Source: Thermococci archaeon (GTDB lineage Archaea > Methanobacteriota_B > Thermococci > Thermococcales > Thermococcaceae). Taken from it: DNA of 11,326 bases. The position numbers and the translations under genes are program-made. The notes under the pieces were generated by a model. The model was not told where the DNA came from and did not search any database. It saw nothing but the letters and a program-made list of their open reading frames with translations. The stretch covers positions 1-11,326 of the forward strand of contig QMUF01000041.1 of assembly GCA_003663525.1 (NCBI GenBank), read 5' to 3'. This document shows, in pieces, positions 1-6,266 of the stretch (positions are counted from its first letter, which is position 1; every line of letters begins with the position of its first letter).

Positions 1-192
<192 letters not shown>

Positions 193-217
<25 letters not shown>

Positions 218-456
218 CTTAAAACATTGGCGATTTTATGTTTTTGAATCTCAGGGTATATTTTGTAGGCTTTGTAAAGAATATATGCAGTCCCCGTTAA
301 AATACCTGCAATTAGGAATGGTGTCTTTGACGGCAGGGGCAGGCCACGGTGCCATTTGTATAGAAGGTAATTCTGATAGTAAAAGAAGTACGCAAGTATC
401 ATGATTATAAGCCCCTCAATTCCACTCTCCAATAACTTTTTTTGATATTCCTCCAT
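193..456 (-). CDS. Small two-helix membrane protein of unknown function
   Basis: This is an 87-residue protein with ATG at 456-454, preceded at suitable spacing by a GAGGG ribosome binding site (about 462-467 on the plus-strand scale). Two hydrophobic segments are visible, about residues 13-33 (aromatic-rich, with YFFYY) and 47-65, separated by a short loop with Arg and Pro (RGLPLPSKTP). The C-terminus is charged (Lys/Glu-rich). This suggests an integral membrane protein with a small hairpin topology. No motif points to an activity and I do not recognise a named family. It is divergent from the helicase and convergent with the M42 peptidase. Confidence 0.72.
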
Positions 457-483
457 TTTAGACCCTCACTGATGCTTTAGGAA

Positions 484-508
484 AAGTTAAAAAGTCTCAT
501 TAATAACC
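484..508. promoter_or_regulatory. Divergent promoter region, TATA-like elements
   Basis: The 68-base gap between the membrane protein and the helicase holds GGAAAAGTTAAAAAG (481-494 region), a plausible BRE plus TATA for the plus strand. It would place a transcription start near 515, just before the helicase start. On the minus strand, GGTTATTAATGAG (about 496-508) or the same TTTTTAA block could serve the membrane protein. Assigned by inspection only. Confidence 0.4.
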
Positions 509-524
509 TTTTTGATGAGTGAAC

Positions 525-1247
525 ATGAGTGAATACTTCCCATATCAATCCTTGAGGCCCAATCAAGAGGATTTCATTAAGTTAGTGGATAATGCAGTTA
601 GAAATGGAGAAAATCTGGTTATTGAGGCCCCTACTGGATTTGGAAAGACAATAAGTGTGCTGGCAGGAGCATTGCCATATGCCAAAGAGATGGGGTACAA
701 GATTGTCTATCTCGCAAGGACACACAAACAAATGGACCGGGTAATTGAAGAACTTAAAGCCATAAGCAGCAAAACTCATGTAAGTGGTGTTGAGTTTAGA
801 AGTAGGAAAGAGCTCTGTCTTCACCAATACGTCCAGAACTTTGCTCCAGATGCATATAATGCGATGATTGTTTGTAAAAACCTTAAAAAACTTGGAAAAT
901 GTGAGTTTTTTGAAAACCTGAAGAGAAAGAAGGAAGAATTTGACGAACTTGCTCAGTATTTCGTACAAAAACCTGCTGAACCTATGACGATATTAACCCA
1001 CTCAAAAATGCTTGACTTCTGTCCGTATGAGCTTACTAGAAAAATAGCCTTTAATTCCGACGTAATCGTAGCTAGTTACCTTTATATGATCAACCCCGCT
1101 ATTAGGGAGAACTTTATGGCGTATTTTGACTTTGACTATTCTGATCTCATTGTAATATTTGATGAGGCTCATAATTTACCTAATCAGGCCATAAATGCTT
1201 TAAGTGATAGATTAAGTGTTTATAGTATTAACAGGGCTATAAAATAA
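525..1247 (+). CDS. XPD-like helicase, N-terminal fragment (helicase domain 1 with FeS domain)
   Basis: From ATG 525 this piece is 240 residues long. Walker A (APTGFGKT) is at residues 35-42. Cysteines in KELCLH, IVCKN, GKCEF and DFCPYE contexts (98, 117, 126, 166) are the four ligands of the XPD-type 4Fe-4S cluster. The DEAH box (FDEAHN) is at 213-216, followed by LSDRLS. A GTG at 519 is an alternative start in the same frame; neither has a strong ribosome binding site. With the TATA-like block at 486-494, a nearly leaderless mRNA is likely. The piece stops shortly after DEAH. By itself it has ATP-binding and iron-sulfur elements but lacks helicase domain 2, so it should not unwind DNA. Confidence 0.8.
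   Translation: MSEYFPYQSLRPNQEDFIKLVDNAVRNGENLVIEAPTGFGKTISVLAGALPYAKEMGYKIVYLARTHKQMDRVIEELKAISSKTHVSGVEFRSRKELCLHQYVQNFAPDAYNAMIVCKNLKKLGKCEFFENLKRKKEEFDELAQYFVQKPAEPMTILTHSKMLDFCPYELTRKIAFNSDVIVASYLYMINPAIRENFMAYFDFDYSDLIVIFDEAHNLPNQAINALSDRLSVYSINRAIK
1245..1247 (+). other. In-frame TAA that splits the helicase gene
   Basis: The codons read ATA AAA TAA GCA GAT GAG, so the stop lies in the middle of a conserved-looking helix with no shift of frame on either side. No ribosome binding site is visible just downstream. The first in-frame candidates for re-start are GTG 1302 and ATG 1440. Confidence 0.9.
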
Positions 1248-1301
1248 GCAGATGAGTATAAAGAACATGAAATTGCCAACTTCCTTAGTATATTCCTAAA
1301 A

Positions 1302-2444
1302 GTGCTGGAAAATCTGTATCAAGAAAAATTGAGGGATATCAAAATTGATGAAGTCCCAATAATTCCGGAGAGTATATTTTATCATGTTTTCGATGTTTTA
1401 AAAATAAATGAAAAACAATTGATTAGGATTTTAGATCAAATGGTGAAGGCGGGTGATGCAATAAGAGAAGACAAAATAGAGAGAAGCCTTCCTCCAAGGA
1501 GCTACGTTGGTAGGGTTGGAGAGTTCTTATTACTGTGGTTTGCACTCATTGGTAAGGAGGATTATTTGTTCTTGATGAGTCGAGAAAAAGGATTCTCTCT
1601 GGAACTTGTAGCTCTTGATCCTTCAAAGGCCTTAGGTTTTGTTAAGAACATTCAATCAGCGATTTTTATGTCTGGAACCATGACGCCGTTGGAGGCTTTC
1701 GCTGATATTATGGGTATAGAGGGGAAGCTGAAGAAGTTCCCAAGAATTGTAAAAAAAGAAAATGCCATTGTTCTTGTTGCTAAAGATGTTTCTACACGGG
1801 GTGATGAAAGAAGTTTGGAGCTCTATAAAAAAATGGCTAAGTATATTGTGGAAGCTGCAAAGCTCATTCCAAAGAATGTTGGAGTTTTTACGGCGTCTTA
1901 TGAGGTTCTTGAAGGTCTTTTGTCCGCAAATGTGGATATTCAGATTCAGGAGGCTAGTGGAAAGAAAGTATTCATAGAGAAGAGGGGCGTTTCTTCCAAA
2001 GAAAACGATCTTCTTGTAATGGCATTTAAGGAAGAGGCTAAGGGAGATGGAGCTGTTCTTCTTGGAGTTATGGGTGGGAGAAATAGTGAGGGCCAGGATT
2101 ACAGTGGTGATGAGATGAATGGCGTAATTTTAGTTGGTATTCCATATGCAAGGCCAACTCCAAAAGTTCAGGCCCAGGTAAGGTACTTTGAAAACAAATT
2201 CCCCAGAAAGGGAAAGTATTATGGATATGTTTTACCAGCTCACAAGAAGCTCGTTCAGGCCGCAGGTAGAGTCCATAGGAGTGATGAGGAGAAGGGTGCA
2301 GTTATAGTGTTGGATTACCGTCTATTGTGGAGCAACGTTAGAAAAGACTTACCAGATTGGATGAAAGAGACAATAAAACCTGTGACTTTGGCTTCAATGA
2401 AGCGGCATCTTATAGATTTTTATAGAGGGGAAAAATTAAAGTGA
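1302..2444 (+). CDS. XPD-like helicase, C-terminal fragment (helicase domain 2)
   Basis: This is the continuation of the same frame after the TAA; 380 residues if counted from GTG 1302. That GTG has no purine-rich sequence before it, so it is a nominal start, not a supported one. Recognisable pieces are SGTMTP (124-129), GVFTASYEVLEGLL (from 194), the motif V-like GGRNSEGQDYSG (258-269), a following VGIPYARPTP, and motif VI QAAGRVHR (319-326) with the arginines that contact ATP. The whole stretch is free of further stops or frameshifts. It ends 7 bases before the stop of the oppositely oriented PLDc_N-like gene. Whether any of it is translated is open. Confidence 0.7.
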   Translation: MLENLYQEKLRDIKIDEVPIIPESIFYHVFDVLKINEKQLIRILDQMVKAGDAIREDKIERSLPPRSYVGRVGEFLLLWFALIGKEDYLFLMSREKGFSLELVALDPSKALGFVKNIQSAIFMSGTMTPLEAFADIMGIEGKLKKFPRIVKKENAIVLVAKDVSTRGDERSLELYKKMAKYIVEAAKLIPKNVGVFTASYEVLEGLLSANVDIQIQEASGKKVFIEKRGVSSKENDLLVMAFKEEAKGDGAVLLGVMGGRNSEGQDYSGDEMNGVILVGIPYARPTPKVQAQVRYFENKFPRKGKYYGYVLPAHKKLVQAAGRVHRSDEEKGAVIVLDYRLLWSNVRKDLPDWMKETIKPVTLASMKRHLIDFYRGEKLK

Positions 2445-2451
2445 GAAAAGA

Positions 2452-2637
2452 TTAACTTCTCTTCTCTACAAGGTAATATGCGCCTGCTCCTATCAGGCTG
2501 AATAGGAGTGTTAAAACTATCCAAAAGCCCTTTCTAGCTGTACTCATGTCTTTTTGGTTTTTGATGATATCATAAACCACCCACAAGAGACTTAAGAGCC
2601 CTACAACTAAACTCATTGTCCACCATGCCCATGCCAT
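2452..2637 (-). CDS. Small membrane protein resembling PLDc_N family
   Basis: This 61-residue protein starts at ATG 2637-2635, with a strong ribosome binding site GAGGTGA (2642-2648) four bases before it. There are two hydrophobic helices, about residues 6-23 and 38-56. The spacing W..YD (first helix end), then RKGFW, a hydrophobic run with a Gly, and a closing YYLVEKR matches the short PLDc_N pattern known as the N-terminal membrane hairpin of cardiolipin-synthase-type proteins and also found alone in archaea. Standing alone it has no catalytic part; its role is unknown. It is convergent with the helicase (7-base gap). Confidence 0.7.
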   Translation of the reverse strand: MAWAWWTMSLVVGLLSLLWVVYDIIKNQKDMSTARKGFWIVLTLLFSLIGAGAYYLVEKRS

Positions 2638-2669
2638 GATTTCACCTCATAACGTGCTTACTATAAATC

Positions 2670-2686
2670 TTTATAAATTTTTTCAA
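2670..2686 (-). promoter_or_regulatory. Promoter of the PLDc_N-like gene (BRE/TATA)
   Basis: On the minus strand TTGAAAAAATTTATAAAG gives a TATA (TTTATAAA) with GAAA just upstream as a BRE candidate. The TATA centre is about 38 bases before the ATG, so transcription would begin near 2650 and leave a leader of about 13 bases that contains the GAGGTGA site. The geometry is what is expected in Thermococcales. Confidence 0.55.
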
Positions 2687-2782
2687 TAATAAATAGTAAC
2701 AACGATGTAATAGTCGCCTTATATATACAGATTTTAATTATTTTAAGAAATTTTTTAAATATTTCCACATATTGCATATCTA

Positions 2783-2795
2783 GGTTTAAAAATAT
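2783..2795 (+). promoter_or_regulatory. TATA-like promoter before the small ORF and GNAT gene
   Basis: GGTTTAAAAATAT lies in the AT-rich gap after the PLDc_N-like gene. A start about 25 bases downstream (near 2814) would put the AAGGAG at 2821-2826 in a short leader, in front of ATG 2830/2836. Other AT blocks at 2720-2728 (TTATATATA) and 2750-2765 are possible alternatives. Between 2638 and 2829 I see only these AT-rich elements and no gene. Confidence 0.4.
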
Positions 2796-2829
2796 GGAAA
2801 AAACTTAGTAAGATAACGTTAAGGAGTTG

Positions 2830-3003
2830 ATGGAAATGAATTTGCGAAATTTCTTGTTGAAGGTTATTTCTTTAGCACTAAATCCTAACCCCTCTATTCT
2901 ATATATTCCCAAAGGCAATAAGGAGAGCACATTTTGTAGAGGTTTTTTCATCGAATTTCCTCTTTGGATGGCTTACTGTGTCTATATTTTACTGGAGGTA
3001 TAA
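2830..3003 (+). CDS. Possible small ORF (57 codons) translationally coupled to the GNAT gene
   Basis: ATG 2830 (or ATG 2836) opens a frame to TAA 3001-3003. AAGGAG at 2821-2826 gives a ribosome binding site, best spaced for ATG 2836. A TATA-like element lies at the right distance upstream. The peptide starts MEMNLRNFLLKV and ends in a hydrophobic, aromatic-rich stretch (FPLWMAYCVYILLEV), which could be a membrane segment. The stop is 2 bases before the GNAT ATG at 3006, and the GNAT ribosome binding site lies inside its last codons, so translational coupling is possible. I recognise no family. It could equally be a chance frame in the GNAT leader. Confidence 0.33.
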   Translation: MEMNLRNFLLKVISLALNPNPSILYIPKGNKESTFCRGFFIEFPLWMAYCVYILLEV

Positions 3004-3005
3004 AG

Positions 3006-3785
3006 ATGAGAGTCGAGATTATAGAAGTGGATGAAAACAGCGTAGATGACATGATTTCGGTGTGCAATCCCCCTACCATCAGTGAGGCGTACAAGAAAGG
3101 CGTCGAGATCAAGAGGGTTTGGCTTCTCGAGATGCTGAGAACGTATGGAGATGTTGGCCTTGTTGCATATTTTAATGGAAAGTCCGCTGCTCAGCTATTA
3201 ACATATCCTGAAAAAGCAGATCCGACAAGTCTGAAGCGAGAAAACGTTTTAGTTATAAACTGCATATACAATCCTCTTTTAGAAGCTCAAAGAAAGGGAA
3301 TAGCAAGGACTATGGTCGAGAAACTCATTGAAAAGGCAAGAGGGAAATATGAATTTTTAGTGACCCATGCATTTGAAACGGGAGAATTTTTGTCACAGGC
3401 GGAGTTCTTTAAGAGGCTAGGCTTTAGGGAGATAACTAAAGAAGACCTTTACTACTCGTTTAGCGGGAGGGAGCTCAAAGAACCCTATTCTGGCTTTTGG
3501 AAAGAAGGAGAAGAATATAGAAGGAGTGATGAAGATATCGGCAGAATCATGATATTCTACGAGCCAGTATGTCCTTTTTCCTATCTCTGGGCATACAGAG
3601 CTAAAGAAATAGTGAAAGAAATCAACCTCAAACTAAAAATAGAGGTTTTAAACGCTTGGGAGCATCCGGAAGAGTTTGTGTCTAGAGGGCGGAATTGGAT
3701 GTTGGTGAACGGCATTCCAATAAGATCGCTCCCTATAGAAAAGGAGAAGTTTAGGGAGGAACTCATGATAGCAATAAAGACTTAA
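3006..3785 (+). CDS. GNAT N-acetyltransferase with C-terminal thioredoxin-fold (YoaP-like) domain
   Basis: The start ATG 3006 is chosen because GGAGGT at 2994-2999 lies 6 bases before it; the same frame is open further upstream only through a weak TTG at 2964. The product has 259 residues. Residues 1 to about 150 form a GNAT domain, with acetyl-CoA loop QRKGIA at 95-100 and a C-terminal FFKRLGF typical of GNATs. From residue 179 a second domain begins with a beta strand and YEPVCPFSYLW (Cys 189), and ends with VNGIPI, the usual cis-Pro segment of thioredoxin folds. The CXXC is reduced to CPFS, so it has one Cys. The layout recalls bacterial YoaP-type proteins. It probably acetylates a small molecule or peptide in the cytosol; the substrate is unknown. 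Nudix follows on the same strand after roughly 50 bases. Confidence 0.82.
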   Translation: MRVEIIEVDENSVDDMISVCNPPTISEAYKKGVEIKRVWLLEMLRTYGDVGLVAYFNGKSAAQLLTYPEKADPTSLKRENVLVINCIYNPLLEAQRKGIARTMVEKLIEKARGKYEFLVTHAFETGEFLSQAEFFKRLGFREITKEDLYYSFSGRELKEPYSGFWKEGEEYRRSDEDIGRIMIFYEPVCPFSYLWAYRAKEIVKEINLKLKIEVLNAWEHPEEFVSRGRNWMLVNGIPIRSLPIEKEKFREELMIAIKT

Positions 3786-3834
3786 GTGCGGGGACTGAGG
3801 GGTATAATCCAAATTCAAAGTGGAGATGGTAATT

Positions 3835-4359
3835 TTGAGAATAAGAAAGATGGTGACGTTTGAAAAAGGAGATATAAGGTTTAATTATCGGGTGGTGGGA
3901 ATTGTATTCAATAAAACTCATGTTCTTCTCCACAGAGCGGAAGAGGATAATTTTTGGGCTCTGCCGGGAGGACGGGTTGAGCTATTGGAGCCTTCAAAAG
4001 ATGCGTTAAAGAGAGAAATGCAAGAAGAGCTTGGTGTTGAGGTTCGTGTGGACAAGCTAATGTGGGTTGTTGTGACGTTCTTTAAAAATGGTGGGACACT
4101 TTTTCATGAGATGGGACTTTACTATCTGGTAGAGCTTCCCAAGAATTGCTCCCTCTACAAGAAAAGACGGTTTTGGGGGAAGGAACATCTAGAGGAAGAA
4201 AAAGAAATCAGGTTGATTTTTAAGTGGTTTTCTCTTGATGAGCTTGAGACTTTCCCGCTCTATCCAAAGTTCTTGCGGAAAGCGTTGAGGAATCTCCCTC
4301 AAACCACGCAACATATAGAGGTGTGGGAAAACTTGAAAAAGAGGTCAAAGAGCATCTAG
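3835..4359 (+). CDS. Nudix hydrolase
   Basis: A complete Nudix box is visible: GRVELLE, seven residues, then REMQEELGV, matching G-x5-E-x7-REUxEExGU. These Glu residues bind the Mg ions that hydrolyse a nucleoside diphosphate linked to another group. A C-terminal segment (PLYPKFLRKAL, then HIEV) is common in ADP-ribose/NDP-sugar-type Nudix proteins, but the substrate cannot be read from this. The start is unsettled. TTG 3835 has GGAG 9 bases upstream and gives 174 residues; ATG 3850 gives MVTFEKGD, a natural N-terminus, but has no ribosome binding site; ATG 3826 and GTG 3820 are in the same frame with badly placed sites. The last 15 bases overlap the 3' end of the convergent aldo/keto reductase. 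Confidence 0.87.
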   Translation: MRIRKMVTFEKGDIRFNYRVVGIVFNKTHVLLHRAEEDNFWALPGGRVELLEPSKDALKREMQEELGVEVRVDKLMWVVVTFFKNGGTLFHEMGLYYLVELPKNCSLYKKRRFWGKEHLEEEKEIRLIFKWFSLDELETFPLYPKFLRKALRNLPQTTQHIEVWENLKKRSKSI

Positions 4360-5514
4360 TGGGATTACTTTTCGCAGCTGGCCTTGGATGTCCTTTAGTT
4401 TTTCGCTGACGTCTTCTTTATCCAACTCCTTTCTCAGGCCATAGAGCTCATGGAAAATTGGTAGTATCTCTTTTTCCTCGATAATGCCAAGAGAAACTGC
4501 AGTTTCAATAACATATATCAAATCAACGAAGGCCTTTTGAGGCTCTTGGAGGGGTTCGGTGAGAATTTGTTTTATGGATTCTTTCTGCTTTTGCCTTAGC
4601 CACTCATCTTCTCTCTTAAAGAACTCATCCAGCTCTCTCAAATCTTCTTTGGGGATCTCCCATCCGCTCGCCTCAATGTTTTCTTCTAAATGTTTTACCG
4701 TTGAAGGTCCAGTTAGGGCGCATATTACCCCTTCATGGGCAAGAACCCAAGCAATGGCAACCTGCACTGGAGTTTTACTATATTTCTCTCCCAACTCGGC
4801 AAACTTTTTGGCTATTCTCAAGCCATGTTGAAAGCGTTCCCTCTGGAAAAGTGGGTCTAAATAACGTATATCCTCAGATTCAAACTTTTGGTTTTCTTTA
4901 AACCTTCCTGTGAGTAAGCCTCTCCCAGTTGTGCTGAAAGCAATGATTCCCAAGTTGTATTTCCGGTAGAGTGGCAAAAGCTTTTCATAAGACTCTCTTG
5001 CAACTGCACTAAACTCTGCAAGAACTGAAAAGGGCTTTCCAAGCCTGCAGTATTCTTCCGTAACATCTAAAGGCAAGTGCCCAACTCCATAATGTCTAAT
5101 TTTTCCCTCTTCAACGAGCTCCTCCAGCGCTTCAATGGTTTCCTCTATTGGCGTGGTTGGATCATGGAAGTGAACTTGGTAGAGATCGATATAATCAGTC
5201 TGCAGTCTCCTGAGGCTTTCCTCGCAGGCCTTTTTGATGTACTCTTTGGAGAGGTTTGGTTTTATGCTGCTCCTAACCCCAACTTTTGTAGCTATATAAA
5301 TGTCTTCACGGAAGGGTTTTACAATCTCTCCCAAAATTTGTTCAGCGTTTCCATAGGCTTCTGCAGTGTCAAAGAAGTTGACTCCAAGTTCATAAGCGCG
5401 CTTAATCATTTTTTTGAACTCTCCAAGGTCTTTTGCCCCATAAACCCCACTCAGAGCATAGGTTCCAATCCCAATTTCGGAAATTTTCAACCCTTTATAC
5501 TTTCGGTATTTCAC
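4345..5514 (-). CDS. Aldo/keto reductase with extra C-terminal helical extension
   Basis: The start is GTG 5514-5512, with AGGCGAT as a ribosome binding site about 6 bases before it; 389 residues. The NAD(P)H-dependent reductase barrel shows the catalytic tetrad Asp49 and Tyr54 (FFDTAEAYG), Lys77 (IATKVG) and His115 (DLYQVH), plus the cofactor-binding region ALTGPSTVKHLEEN near residues 265-280. It should reduce an aldehyde or ketone in the cytosol; the substrate is unknown. Typical relatives are about 310-330 residues. Here residues from about 314 on form an added, charged, helix-rich tail of about 75 residues with no recognised motif. It lies 21 bases downstream of the 5536-6030 gene, so the two are probably one operon. 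Its 3' end overlaps the Nudix gene by 15 bases. Confidence 0.9.
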   Translation of the reverse strand: MKYRKYKGLKISEIGIGTYALSGVYGAKDLGEFKKMIKRAYELGVNFFDTAEAYGNAEQILGEIVKPFREDIYIATKVGVRSSIKPNLSKEYIKKACEESLRRLQTDYIDLYQVHFHDPTTPIEETIEALEELVEEGKIRHYGVGHLPLDVTEEYCRLGKPFSVLAEFSAVARESYEKLLPLYRKYNLGIIAFSTTGRGLLTGRFKENQKFESEDIRYLDPLFQRERFQHGLRIAKKFAELGEKYSKTPVQVAIAWVLAHEGVICALTGPSTVKHLEENIEASGWEIPKEDLRELDEFFKREDEWLRQKQKESIKQILTEPLQEPQKAFVDLIYVIETAVSLGIIEEKEILPIFHELYGLRKELDKEDVSEKLKDIQGQLRKVIPLDAL

Positions 5515-5535
5515 GAATATCGCCTTTCAAATCTT

Positions 5536-6030
5536 TTACTTCTTCTTCCACAACCTTGTGTATGCAAAAACAAGCAACTCATCATTAACGTAAACATTAG
5601 CCGTCATTACAGCTTCATTCTTGCTTAAGAAGCAATAGTGGGTAGTGTTCCGTCTTCTTTCTACATCCCCAGCAGGAAGAACCTCGTCATAGGTCTCGAG
5701 GATATATATCTGATCATCGGTTACAAAACCTTCGAATGAATGGTTTCTAATTTTTGCTCCTGTATTAGGATCTTCCTCCGTCTCACCATCCCAGAGCAAT
5801 TTATTTCCTTCTATCCGCATCCTTGCGATGCCCACGTAGTTACTTCTCGTTCCATCAGGTCTCACAAAGATATTTCTCTGGACCACGATACCATTTTGAA
5901 ACTCAGTTTCGATTATTATCTTTCCCTGTTGTGTCACTCCTCCGGCCCGATTAATGTAGTTAGTAAACTCTCCCTCCCAAATGCTAGTATTTTTTAAAAA
6001 CGCATCGGTTTTGTTGGTATTTCCATTCAT
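5536..6030 (-). CDS. Unrecognised beta-rich protein, possible calycin-like barrel
   Basis: The frame is open from about 6099, but the best start is ATG 6030-6028: GGAGG lies about 9 bases before it, while TTG 6099 has none. The product has 164 residues. It starts IWEGEF and continues as short alternating strands with many polar/aromatic pairs (for example VVQRNIFVRPDGTRSNY, IARMRIEGNKLLWDG, VYVNDELLVFAYTRLWKK). The opening W near residue 18, G-rich turns and repeated beta hairpins suggest a lipocalin/nitrobindin-like barrel, which could bind a small hydrophobic ligand. This is a fold guess; I know no family match. No signal peptide or membrane helix is seen. It is upstream of and probably cotranscribed with the aldo/keto reductase. 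Confidence 0.68.
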   Translation of the reverse strand: MNGNTNKTDAFLKNTSIWEGEFTNYINRAGGVTQQGKIIIETEFQNGIVVQRNIFVRPDGTRSNYVGIARMRIEGNKLLWDGETEEDPNTGAKIRNHSFEGFVTDDQIYILETYDEVLPAGDVERRRNTTHYCFLSKNEAVMTANVYVNDELLVFAYTRLWKKK

Positions 6031-6064
6031 TAGTAACATTCCTCCATTATTCATCTCAAAGCTG

Positions 6065-6223
6065 TCAATGATACCGTGCAGAGGGCCAAAACACCCCAAA
6101 GCTCTTTGTCACATGAGCTCCCACATCTGCACTACTAATTAGTTCATCAATTCTTGGAATGTTTACGCATACTAACTTTCTGTTATTGTCCAATAAGTAT
6201 ATAATGTTTTGTAAGAACCATAA
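6065..6223 (-). other. Open frame with protein-like composition, no start; possible gene remnant
   Basis: The minus strand is open for 52 codons between TAA (6226-6224) and TGA (6067-6065), in a different frame from the neighbouring gene. The middle reads NIPRIDELISSADVGAH and then VTKSFGV, which looks more like a protein than chance, with some likeness to the nucleotide-sugar-binding region of GT4 glycosyltransferases. There is no ATG and no ribosome binding site. It may be the end of a decayed gene or nothing. Confidence is low. Confidence 0.15.
6195..6206. promoter_or_regulatory. TATA-like element in the divergent gap 6031-6266
   Basis: AAGTATATAATG is close to palindromic and could serve either strand. 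On the plus strand it would start transcription near 6227, about 40 bases before the phosphodiesterase ATG; a second AT block at 6221-6232 (TAATTAATTA) fits a shorter leader better. On the minus strand it would leave an unusually long leader of about 145 bases before ATG 6030. Confidence 0.38.
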
Positions 6224-6266
6224 TTAATTATTTCCAATATCAACTAACTTGGAGGAAAGTTCTGGA

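Larger units (their letters stand above)
525..2444 (+). pseudogene. xpd: XPD/Rad3-family DNA helicase interrupted by one in-frame stop
   Basis: One reading frame runs from ATG 525 to TGA 2442-2444 and is broken only by TAA at 1245-1247 (codon 241 of 640). With that codon sense, the product would be about 639 residues, the usual size for archaeal XPD, and all expected parts occur in order: Walker A, four iron-sulfur cysteines, DEAH, then the helicase domain 2 motifs. Archaeal XPD is a 5'-3' superfamily 2 helicase with a 4Fe-4S domain, linked to DNA repair. The codon before the stop is AAA and the one after is GCA; from memory, related helicases have a Glu at this place, so GAA to TAA is the simplest change. 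It could be a recent null mutation, a sequencing error, or a gene making two pieces. TAA excludes pyrrolysine (TAG) or selenocysteine (TGA) decoding. Confidence 0.82.

Noticed and set aside
511..531. TGATGAG as a C box of a C/D guide RNA
   Set aside because: No matching CTGA D box, D' or C' pair at usual spacing, and the region is better explained as the helicase start.
582..968. 128-codon open frame antisense to the helicase
   Set aside because: It mirrors the helicase coding strand, has Phe/Leu/Cys-rich random composition and no ribosome binding site.
1245..1247. Programmed recoding of the helicase stop (selenocysteine or pyrrolysine)
   Set aside because: The stop is TAA; those amino acids use TGA and TAG, and no stem-loop needed for recoding is apparent.
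2964..3005. Longer N-terminus for the GNAT from TTG 2964
   Set aside because: The GGAGGT at 2994-2999 points to ATG 3006, and the extension is not GNAT-like.
5077..5628. 183-codon plus-strand frame antisense to the aldo/keto reductase
   Set aside because: The opposite strand encodes a complete enzyme with all catalytic residues; this frame has no motif or ribosome binding site.
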